Shown here piece by piece: positions 27,601 through 39,600 of a stretch of 64,000 nt of DNA. This DNA is from Membranipora membranacea. Lineage: Eukaryota; Bryozoa; Gymnolaemata; Cheilostomatida; Membraniporidae. The notes beneath the pieces were generated by a model that had not been told where the DNA came from, did not search any database, and saw nothing but the letters and a program-made list of their open reading frames with translations. The stretch spans positions 1,689,501 through 1,753,500 of the forward strand of contig OU612074.1 of assembly GCA_914767715.1 (NCBI GenBank), written 5' to 3'. Position numbers and translations under genes: made by a program. Numbering within the stretch: the first letter of the stretch is position 1; every line of letters starts with the position of its first letter.

Positions 27601-30600
27601 AATTGCAATGAAAACCAGTGTCCTATTGATGGAGGATGGACACTATGGGGTGAGTGGGATACTTGTGACGCATCATGTGGTGGAGGTCAACAAAGAAAAT
27701 CACGCTCTTGCACAAACCCTTCTGCAACACATGGTGGATCTGAGTGTGCTGGGGATACTACAGTGAGTCAGAATTGCAGTGAAAACTTGTGCCCTATTGA
27801 TGGAAAATGGACACATTGGGGTGTGTGGGACACTTGTGACGCAACATGTGGTGGAGGTCAGCAAAGAAGAACACGCTCTTGCACAAACCCTTCCCCAGCA
27901 AATGGTGGAGCTAACTGTACTGGGGATACTACAGAGAAGGGAAATTGCAATGATAACCCATGTCCAATCGATGGGGGTTGGTCACCATATGGTGATTGGG
28001 ACAAATGTAATGCGATTTGTGGAGAAGGTTGGCATGTAAGATCACGCTCTTGCACAAACCCTTCCGCAGAATATGGTGGTTTGAGTTGCACTGGAGATAC
28101 TACAGAGAGGGAGAATTGCAACGGTGACCCATGTCCCATCAATGGGGATTGGACTCCATGGGGTGTGTGGGATATATGTGATGCGACATGTGGCGGAGGT
28201 CAGCAAAGAAGATCACGCACATGCACAAATCCTTCTGCAGAACATGGTGGATCTGAATGTGTTGGGGATACTACAGAGAAAGAGAATTGCAATGATAACA
28301 CTTGTCCTATCAATGGGGGTTGGTCACAATGGGGTGATTGGGACAATTGTAATGCGATTTGTGGAGAAGGTTGGCATGTAAGATCACGCTCTTGCACAAA
28401 CCCTTCCGCAGAACATGGTGGATCTGAATGTGATGGGGTTACTACAAAGAGAGAGAGTTGCAATGATAAACCATGCCCCATCGACGGGGGTTGGTCAACA
28501 TGGGGGGATTGGGACAGTTGTAATGTAACATGTGGAGGGGGTTGGCATACAAGAGCACGGTTGTGTGACAATCCCGAACCTGCACATCTCGGAATTGAAT
28601 GTATTGGGGATGCCTCTGAGGGAACGAAATGCCATGATTTCCCTTGTTCTCTTGATGGAGAATGGGCACCATGGGATGACTGGTCCTCATGTAATGCTTT
28701 GTGTGACGGTGGTCTGCAGACCAGAATACGCCGTTGCATAAACCCTGAAGCTTTGGGTTCAACATGTGATGAGGATGTATTGGAGAGTGAAAGATGCAAT
28801 GAAAATCCATGTCCAGTGGATGGTAAATGGACTCTATGGAACAATTGGAATTCATGCGACGTAACATGCGGAGGAGGTTATCAGAGTAGATCACGCTCTT
28901 GCTCGAACCCTTCTGCAGCACATAATGGATCTGATTGTGCCGGGGATACTTCAGAGAGGGGGAGTTGCAATGATCATCCATGTTCCATCAATGGAGATTG
29001 GTCAGCGTGGAGTGACTGGGGTACCTGTGATGCAACATGTGGAGGGGGTTGGCAAAGTAGATCACACTCTTGCAACAACCCCCCCGCAGCACATGGGGGA
29101 TCTGAATGTGCTGGGCATACTACGGATAGGAGGAGTTGTAATGATAACCTATGTCCCATCAATGGGGAATGGTCATTATGGGATGGCTGGGGTACCTGTG
29201 ATGCAACATGTGGCGGGGGTTTGCAAATTAGATCGCGCTCTTGCTCGAACCCTCATAAATCACATGGTGGATCTGATTGTGCTGGGGATTCTACAGAAAA
29301 GTGGACTTGCAAAGATAACCCATGCCCAATAAATGGAGGTTGGTCACCATGGGGTGTGTGGGGTACCTGTGATGCAACATGTGGAAGGGGTTGGCAAGGT
29401 AGATCACGCTCTTGCAACAAACCTTCTGCAAAACATGGTGGATCTGAATGTGTCGGGGATAGTACAGAGAAGGACAATTGCAATGATAACCCATGCCCTA
29501 TCAATGGGGGTTGGTCACCATGGGGTGGCTGGGGTACATGTGAGGCAACATGTGGAGGGGGTTGGCAAATTAGATCACGATCTTGCTCTAAACCTTCAGC
29601 AGAACATGGTGGATCTGTTTGTGCTGGGCAAACTACAGGGAAGGGGAGTTGCAGTGATAACCCATGTCCAATCAATGGGGGTTGGTCACCATGGGGTGAC
29701 TGGGGTACCTGTGACGCAACATGTGGAACAGGTTGGCAGGGTAGATCACGCTCTTGCAACAACCCTTCTGCAGCACATGGTGGATCCGAATGTGCTGGAG
29801 ATTTTACACAAAAGGACAGTTGCAATGATAACCTATGTCCAATCAATGGGGGTTGGTCACCATGGAGTGTGTGGGGAACCTGTGACGCAACTTGTGGAAG
29901 AGGTTGGTACAGTAGATCACGCTCTTGCTCAAACCCTTCTGCAGCACATGATGGATCTGAATGTGTCGGGGATATTACAGAAAGGGGGAATTGCAATGAT
30001 AATCCATGTCCCATTAATGGAGGTTGGTCACTATGGAGTGACTGGGGTATCTGTGATTCAACATGCGGAAGGGGCTGGCAAGGTAGATCACGCTTTTGCA
30101 ACCACCCTTCTGCAGCACATGGTGGATCAGAGTGTGCTGGGGACTCTACAGAGAAGGAGAATTGCAATGAGAACCCTTGTCCTATTAACGGGGGTTGGTC
30201 ACCATGGGGTGGCTGGGGTACCTGTGACGCATCATGTGGAAAGGGTTGGCAAAGTAGATCACGTTCTTGCTCAAACCCTTTTGCAGAACATGGTGGATCT
30301 CATTGCACTGGGGATACTACAGAGAAGGGGAATTGCAATGATAACCTGTGTCCAATCAATGGAGGTTGGTCACTATGGAGTGACTGGGGTATCTGTGACG
30401 TAACATGTGGAACGGGTTGGCAAAGTAGGTTACGCTCATGCGACAACCCTTCAGCAGAACATGGTGGATCTGAATGTGCAGGGGATATTTCAGAGATTGA
30501 GAATTGCAATGATAACCCATGTCCCATCAATAAGGGCTGGTCACCATGGGGTGAGTGGGACAATTGTGATGTTACATGTGGAGGAGGTCATCGTACCCGA

Positions 30601-33600
30601 TTGAGGGAGTGTGAAGCCCTTACCCCTGTCAATGGAGGGTCAAAATGTTTTGGTGATGACACGGAGACTGAGGAATGCTCTGAGAATCCTTGCCCAGGCA
30701 ATAAGACAGAGATAACTGACAGGTCAAAATCAACTCGAGAAAAGGAGTTTAAATTTTTACTGAATGCAACATACATGTGCTCAGTCCCGGAAGATACAGC
30801 AGTTGGAACCACTATCCTTACAATTGACAAATTAGTGTCATTACAGAGTCTGTACAACTACACCATCTCAGTCATCAGTGGAAATGAGGAAGAAAAGTTC
30901 AAGATAGTTCCTTTCACAGGTAGTGTTTATTGTATAAGGTTTGCTTTAAGCTATCTAACCAGGTGAACATTTTTTTCTTTTCAATACGTCTCCTAAGTTG
31001 TAAGTTTGGCCATATTTGAGCTGCACTGTGCAAGAACCAAAACGAAATTTCGCTCATATTGTAGGCATTGGGGATGATCTTATCTTCATGTTCAGACTGC
31101 TCTCATGTTTAAGTCATGCATTCAGCATAGACAATTATTTTTATCTTAATAATGTGACATACAAAATTTATATGAGAAGCATTTTGTGAGGCTTTGCCTG
31201 AGATTGCCATCTCAAAACATTTTCAAAAATCATTGATGCGTTTCTTCAAGTCCAAATTGATAACAAAAGTACAAATAAAAAATCAAGAATGATTCTTTAA
31301 CATTGTAATCTGCATCATTATTTTTCATCATTATAAAGGAGCTGTGGTACTGGTGGACACAGTCGACTATGAGCTTCAACAGTCGTTTGAACTGTTGGTA
31401 AACCTGGGCTTCGCTGGCACTACTACGCAAACCAGAATTATGATAACGATACTTGATATCAATGATAACCCGCCATCCTTCGGAAAGCAACAAAATAATT
31501 TCACTGTAAGTATAATCACTGTCCTAGCATTATTACTCCCTGTATTTGTTCTACGACTTCCATGGAAGCATATAGTTTAATCTGCTTTACTTATCATGTC
31601 ATGGGCCTGATTTAAATCTTGACATAATAATGAAAAAACATAGTACAAAAAAATGTTAGTGAGATTTCATAAATGTGAAATTTGATGTGATTGATAATTG
31701 GTTGAGCATTGGAAGAATTCATTGTTACATTTATGTTTGAACGGGAACAAATCAAAGATCTCTCGATGTCCACAGATTGAGGAAGGTGATGAAATTGGAT
31801 CAGTAGTAGGTCAGATCGATGCAACAGATGGAGACGCTGGCAGTGATGGTGTTTTGCTGTATGAACTGACCTTTTCGACAGCTGATGAGAAGGCCTTCAA
31901 AGTAACAAAAGACGGTTATTTGGTAACCAATACTGCGTTGGACAGGGAAACTAAATCATTCTATGAATTCTCTATAACGGCAACTGATATCGGAACACCA
32001 TCACTTCAGTCCACCGCAGATGTATCCGTTGAAGTGGCCGACATCAATGACAATAGACCAGTCTATCCCCAAAACATCTATTCTGCTTCTGTCGAAGAGA
32101 ACTCTCCACAGAACACTGATGTCTTGCAAGTTATTGCCACGGATGCAGACAAGGGAACTAACTCTGAGCTTTCTTATGGGTTATCACTCTCGGATTCACC
32201 ATTCGCTCAATTGTTCGATATAGATAATTTCACCGGCTCTATCACTATTGCAGGTATGTTCCTTCTAGAATCTACCTATGCTTTTCGTACTTAAATACAT
32301 ATTGGAGAAAAAATTATTTTAGAGAAGGACCAGTTTACACTTTCAGTTTACAGCTATTTTATTCATTATATACTGCTGTAGGTAACATTGATAGAGAGAC
32401 GACAGAGAGTATGATGTTAACAGTTGTTGCATCAGACATGGGAACTCCTCATCTAACAACTGAGGTTGATGTCAATATAACTGTCGTAGATATGAATGAC
32501 AATCCCCCAGTACTAACGTCGATAAAATACCATCCCCAAGTTCCATCAGATGCAAAAACAGGTAAAGCAACATTAACAATATTAAAATGCAGTCAGAGTC
32601 AGGTAGGTTTTCATTGAATAGTGCATCTCAAAATGAGACTTCAATCTTACAATCTTACAATAAGTGACTCATCATCATTTTATCTATGGTACTTTGACCA
32701 TCAGTCTTTCTGTGATTGTGAAACCATTTTCTGCAAATGGCTGCCTTAAAGTTGAGAATTCTGAGACTGAAGACTTACCTAGTTACTTGAATTGTAAAGT
32801 TTCCCAGATTTGCAGCAGTAATTCAAGGAACAAATTGTGCAATTGCTACATGGAGAGCTGCCTTTTAGCTCTTTTAGGGCCCTTAACATTATGGCTTATT
32901 GTACAACTAATCCTTTTTTGCTACAATTGCCTAACAAACAGGACGGAAAGTGTTTTTTGAGGCTACAAGAGTGAACAGCTAACATGAAAATAATCAAAAT
33001 GCATGGATATTGCGAACAAAGCATAGCTTACATTACCTTAGGCCCATTGCGTAAGCAATCCTGTGCATAGCATTTCTCTGGGTGCAAATTTTTGAATTGT
33101 TGTTGCGGATTTTATGATGAACATGAACATGATTGTAGCAAAGGACCAGTATTGAGTATATAAATGTTCAATTTTATTCTGGCATCTCCGATCGAGTCAG
33201 ATCAACTTTAGATCCTGTCCAATAAAAACAGCCGACGTATACCATAAAACATGCCTACGCTCTTCAAAAAAGATCTGGTTTGATGACATGTGTTGATCGC
33301 TGCAACACAATATTCCTCTGAAATAAAATGTCAAGTGTATATCTTGTATGGATAAGACTGGTATGTGACAATCATTTATGAAATGGCTTCATAATAGAAA
33401 GTACAATTAAATACTGTTAACATTCTGAAAATTACTTTCAGGTTATGTTATAACGAAAGTGGGTGCTACTGATAATGATACTGGAGCTAATAGCGACCTC
33501 ACATACGAGTTTGTCACTAATGATGATAGGATTGCCATCCACTCTGCTGATGGTGTTGTGACTGTAGCAAAGGAAGCAGAGTTCACTCCAAACGAATCAA

Positions 33601-36600
33601 TCTCTTTGTATGTAGTTGTTCATGACAAGGGGACACCGCAACTAACCAGTGCTGAACAGGCAGCCGTCAAGGTAGGTAGAAGCATACGAACTCTAGTCGA
33701 CAAACAAACATTTTGATTCTGTTTTTTCACAATATACCTAGAGTACTTTTTGTTACGGTACTCAAATGTTTGATTAAGATGTTACATGAAGATTGATGTA
33801 AGCATTTTAGTGGCAGGCTGCAAAAATCTGAGCTGAATTACTACATGTATATTTATGAGTTAAAACAGCTTGAGTGATTTATTTTAAACAGGGAAAATCC
33901 TTAATCTTCCCGGACTTGGTTAAGTAGTATCAGTCTCATATGACCTGATTGAGAGAATGAAACAGAACATTGTTTGAATTACTAGGCCTTAGCCATTTTG
34001 TTTAGAGATTCTCTCTGACTTAGTTCATGAGAAGGACGCTGGGTTGATTGATTAATGGTGATTAGTTAACATTTAGCTCATCTTACTGATGTTTATGCTT
34101 TCAGATTGAGTTGTTCGACCCAACAGAATATATGGTGTCAGTCGATGTTGATTTTAACTCTCCAGAAGAAATAGAGGAATTTAGAGCCAACCTGGAGGCA
34201 GATCTGCGAAAGCAGCACGCAAATATCAAACTCATTGTTTATAAGACCGAACCTGCTTCTGAAGCCACTCGAAAAAGGAGACAGTCAAGGTTTATATACT
34301 TAGTACTTTTGTCATGGTTTAGTAACTCAAGGTTTTGACTGGTACAGACATCATGCACGTTTATCAGACTTTACGCTACTGTATATATATATATATATAT
34401 ATATCTCTGTTCAGTAGAGCTTGAGTTAAAATATGCAGCCAAGAATGCACAAGGGAATATTGAGAACCTAGGTCAGAATCGTAAAATAGAGGTGACACCC
34501 GTTCAGTACATTTACTCCCAAGTTCGCAGTGTAATCTGTAATCTGGGGGTCTGTCAATAAGAATGAGCGATGTTTCACTAAAGCGAACTATTACATCGCT
34601 GAAAATATTATCGCTCACTTGGTCATTCAATTAGACAAATTCGTTATCAAATCACGCAGTCAGAATGTTTATAGTTTCGTCTATAAAGTGAGTGATTTGT
34701 GAGTGATACCCAAGCAAGTATCGCTCACTGACCTTAAAATAGTATGGGCTTTGTGAATTATCTGGTTTTTATCCAGCAACAGATATTTGTATCCTGGTTG
34801 CTTGTGATTTGCTGTTTCTATATTTTAGCACAAGATTGTGGTTCTTTGCGGAAAATGATGAAACTGACCACAAAACAGAACATGAACTGTCTGCAGACGA
34901 CTTGTTTGTCATTCCAAGGGAACATCTTATTGCAGCCATTGAAAAAAGCCCAGGTGAGGTACTACTCATTTTCAGATGTAGAGCAAATTTATCAGTTCAG
35001 TTAAGAGCAGTTTAAGAGATATTTAGACTAAAAGATTGAAATTTTATGGCGCATTCTTTCATAAATATCATGCCTTTTCTCTCAGTGATAGAGCAGTATC
35101 ATGTTGTCATAGCTAGAGAGTTTTATGACCCAACAAGATATGTGACAAAGAAATCCTATACAAGCACTGAACGATCGCCAGGCTATGAGGCTGCTCATGA
35201 AGCCACTTCACACAGTAACCCAGCAGACGTCGCAGCATCTCTAAGTACGTATCATTGTGTCCATATTTGGTTACTAGAAATTAAATTATTCAACAACTAA
35301 CGTGTATGCCCATGAATAACTAGGCCATAAGTTATTACTAGGGGATAGTGTTGTATTGTGCCAGCAAAAATGAAAATGAGCCGAGCCACTGAAATTTCCC
35401 TAAATTTGGGTACGAGTCGGGTCGAGTCGAAAAGAGCCGTGAAATGGATTTACATTACGACTTCATAAGTCGATGTCCTACTCCTACACTGTCTTCAGAT
35501 ATCACAATTCAAAAGAATGATGGCTATTCATCCTCTAATCATTAGTGCAATTAGCTAATAGTACATGTTAAGTTTAATTCAGTTTGTAATATATCATCTA
35601 GACATAATGAATTATGTTGAGAGCAAGTTTCATCAAATTCTGTCAAGTATTTATCGAATTATAGATGTCTGGAGAAAGCTTTATGTTAGGCCAGAAGCAG
35701 CCTAGCTGTAACTGCTCTATAAAATAATGGCACGGACAATTTTTGATGGCAGGAAACTGATCGCATATTATACTTCATTGATGTTTCTTCTGTAAAATTC
35801 ACTGGGTGTACCCAGTTGTAGTGGTCATATTTAGAAATTAAAAGGTGTTTTGGTTTTGCATTATATGTGTGGGACATAACTCCTATTCTGTGTAATCTTA
35901 CTAATCTAATCTTCAGGGAATTCCAGATTGAAATTGCATTGTGGGGATTTTGTTGACTTGCCAATTTATTTACCACAAATTTAAAAATTCAATAAGTATA
36001 ATGTCAGATCTTTATGAGGTTAGTGTGATACTGTCTTGCGGCAGCATACCCGCAATATTTCTCAAAACTGCATAATAAGTGAAATGTTAAGAATTGAATA
36101 TGTTTTAGATTTAGATTTAGATTTATTAGGTATTTTTGTCAAAGACAAAATACAATTATTCATGGAATGCTCTGTTGTTTAAAACTTTTATACTAGTTGG
36201 TACAAAACTCTGTAAAAATCTGCTCGTACGTATCTTAGCCATTATGTAATAAAGCGTGTTTCTAGGGTGGAACAACGTGCTGAATCCAAAATTAAGGGTG
36301 TACCCAGTTGTAGCAATCATGTCAGCGGCAGCGCGGCAGCATATCCTCATTTCTTCTAAAAATTGCTTTTAATGAGTGAAATATAAAGAGTTTAAATAAA
36401 AGGTGTTTCAATGATATAACAATGTGCTGAATATAAAGAAATAAGGGTGTAACCTAGAACAAGTTTGATCCAATTGCCTGCATGCCTGTTGCTCCCTATC
36501 CACTGGTCACGCCGCGGCCTGACCAGTGGATCGGGAGCCACTCGGAATGCAGGCAAATGGACCCAGTCGTAGCAATCATGTCAGCGGAACATCGGCAGCG

Positions 36601-39600
36601 CGGCAGCATATTGCAATTTTTCTCACAATCGCTAATAATGAGTGAAATGTTACGAGTTTAAAACAAGGGTATATCTAGGGTAGAACAACGTGCTGAGTCC
36701 AAAATTGAGAGTGTATCCTGCTGTTGATTAAAAAATCAGGTTGATTAAAATCAGATGACATATCACACGCCACATCCCGAAGCATGGGCGGCGAAATACT
36801 AGTTGCCTTAGGGGCTAGGCTGCAATATCTGCGCCCATTTGCTCTCAGTTTGCGGGCAGGTCGGAGCACACCTGGGGGTCCAACCAAACCCAAGCAGTCA
36901 GTCGACTTCAGTGGGATTCGAACCAACGACCTTCAACATTTGCATGCTGAAGGAACGGCGCACTAACCAACTGAGCTACCTCCTACTGTAGCAATCATGT
37001 CAGCGGCAGTGCAGCAGCATACCTGCAATTTTCTTCACAATCGGTTAGGTAAGTGAAATGTTAAGTGATTAATATGGTCAGCAGGAAACACAACTATATG
37101 TATGATTTTAACAATATATTCTATCACATCATTATAAAAGGTGGTCAGCGACAGCACTACATCTCAACGAGAACAGCAGCCTAGACGTAAAACTGCTCAA
37201 AACATGATAGCGTGAGACAAATTTGATGTAGGAAAAAAGTGTGTACCCAGTTGAAGAGGTCAGCCGCAGCACTACTGCATATCCCAGATATTCACACTAT
37301 CGATATGTTATTAGTGGGAAGTCAAGAGTTTGATGCAGTTGGCACATGTCAAGACTATAGTCCTGGGTTCTACATTGTATATGTTTTATCATTGCATGAG
37401 GTGGTTGGTGAGAGACAGCGCTACCGCATATCCCCATATCATGTCATTAGCATGTTAGGAAAGAATGCGAAGCTGGCATATCTAAGTTTTTCAGACTCTG
37501 ACAGTTGGGTTTCCTTCTGAAAAGTGAGGCACTCATTGAACTCTTTGCTCATGTGTTATGTAAAAGATATCCAGCCGAAAAATGACATAAGAGGCAATTG
37601 AAACATCAAAAAATGTTGTTTGTAATTGCCCAAAGACAGTGGTCTTAAGACCATACAAAATCATACTAGTCCCATAAAAAGTTTGCATAATTCAATTGAA
37701 CTTTTTCAATTTGTGCTGGTCTGATACGAGCAGACTTCTCTACAAGTTTACTTGGTGAATTAATTGCCATGTCAAAAAAATCCCACAATGCAATGTCAAC
37801 CTGGAATTCCCTGATGATTAGAATTGTTAGATTACACAGAATAGGAGTTATTTCCCCACACATATAATGCCAAAACAAAACACCTTTTAATTTCTAAATA
37901 TGACCACTGCAACTGGGTACACCCGGTGAATTTTACAGAACATACATCAATGAAATATAAAACGTGATCAGTATCTTGCCATCAAATATTGTCCTGCCAT
38001 AACAACTTATGCTATAGCTGCTTCTGGCCTATGTAGTGTTGTAAGCCGTTCATAATAATCACAGCAAAAGTATGACTAATAGCTATATGTTTTATTATGG
38101 TATAGGCTCTATTTCCAACCGTCACATAAAATCCATAGCATTGTGGTTAAGATCGTGGACTGTTGCGCACAAGATCTCAAGTTTGAGTCCAGGTGCAGGC
38201 AACATTTTGACCATCACTCTAGTAGTTGAGACCCGCGAAGATGCAGACCTCTGACCCGACTTGACCCTAACATGACCCGACCACAGAAACCCGAAACCCG
38301 ACCCGACCTGACCCGTTGACTCGACCCTGAATACAACACTACTAGGGGATAAGTTTCTCCTTGTCATATATTGCACAAATGTTTACTCCTTCACCTTATT
38401 AAGTCAGCTGAATTCACCGATGGAACTTTTATGAATCAATATTTTTATTCAAGGATTGATCCTTGATTTCACACTAAACTTTAATACTTTTACTGAGTTG
38501 GATGGTTTTAAAACATTTTGTTTGAAATCAGGATGACATGATTTGCAGAGCTTACATTATTGCTATCACTGTATTATTGAGTGTTTCCTACCATCAAGGG
38601 AGGCAACTCCAACTTTTCAAGGTTATGAGACAGCAAAGCCAGTGTTCCACTTAGGCCCAAATATGTCCAAAATTTGGTTAACGTGATATATCGCCTTTTC
38701 AGTTTCTCAGGAACTACTTGTCCCATCTTAAAAATTCTTTCACTGACACGTTGCTAGTAGTCACACTGGTTTTTGATATCCCAAATTTTTTAAACCGTCT
38801 GTTTATAACTTGATTAATTTTTCAAGTTTTCAGTTTTTTGGCTGGAAAGGACTGCATGTTTTGGACCAAATAAAGCTGGTTTAGCCACAAAAATCCAAAT
38901 ATCTCAAGATGTAAAGCCTAATGGCTTCGATCAAAATCTAGACAATCTCCTGCTGTTCATCAGGCAGACAACAAATTTGACTGACATATTTCTGAATTTT
39001 GGCTGGAAAATTTTGTCCAATATTAGTGAAATTTTGGGTTATTATTTGTTACAGTTGTGACAACCAGGATCTGTAATCTGGTAAGATTATTGATGGAAGT
39101 GACAGTGCAGGACCAATATGGTATAATAAATTGGAAATTATAGTTTCTGCATTATTAGGGTCAGATGTAATGAGGGGTCAGAAATAGCCCTTTTACTATT
39201 GCAAATATCAAGTTTAATTCTCGAAGACAGGAGGCCTAAAAATATGAAGTTTCACTAAAATGTTACACCTCTAGTTAGTGCCATGCCTCCTCTATATGGT
39301 GAAAGCAAAAACTAATCAAATACCTCAATAGCAAGGCACAGAGGGCTCATTTTAAAAAGGGCACTTTTTGCCCCAAAATGAACTTTCAGTGGTCACTGCG
39401 ACTCAACGTCAAATATTTGGGAGGTTTCAACTGTGAAAATAACTATTAGACATGGTCCCCAATACAATATTAAAAAGTTTTAAAAAGCGATATATCACGT
39501 TAAAATTGTTTTTCCAAATTAGAATCTCAGACAATGTGAAATAATTAAAGCCCTTTGCTGCAGAGACAAACATATGCCTCAACAGAATGCCAAGTGCCAT

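Larger units (their letters stand above)
35347..38340. mobile_element. Mutator-like element with 10-bp target duplication (2,994 bp)
   Basis: ACTAGGGGAT occurs at 35337-35346 and again at 38341-38350, directly outside inverted termini AGTGTTGTATT and AATACAACACT. Longer inverted homology joins about 35690-35970 to 37740-38020. A 9-11 bp target duplication with long inverted repeats is typical of Mutator-like elements. The interior has no transposase ORF; it holds about five degenerate tandem copies of a block containing agcaatcatgtcagcggcag (near 36.32, 36.57 and 37.0 kb, weaker near 36.03 and 37.25 kb), a hairpin element and a tRNA-derived SINE; a second SINE lies near its right end. It sits in the last intron of the receptor gene. 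Confidence 0.78.

Noticed and set aside
27858-30167. Long minus-strand ORFs (up to about 304 codons) opposite the TSP1 array, and plus-strand ORFs in a second frame
   Set aside because: They repeat with the same 171-nt period as the TSP1 units and encode no known domain; they are shadows of a strongly biased tandem repeat.
32664-32960. Plus-strand ORF of 98 codons with a hydrophobic stretch
   Set aside because: It lies in the intron between cadherin exons 32382-32561 and 33442-33671, whose junction is in phase; using this ORF would require unsupported splice sites.
36905-36988. Genuine tRNA gene on the minus strand
   Set aside because: A and B boxes are present but the anticodon arm is irregular and a long non-tRNA body follows; it fits a SINE.
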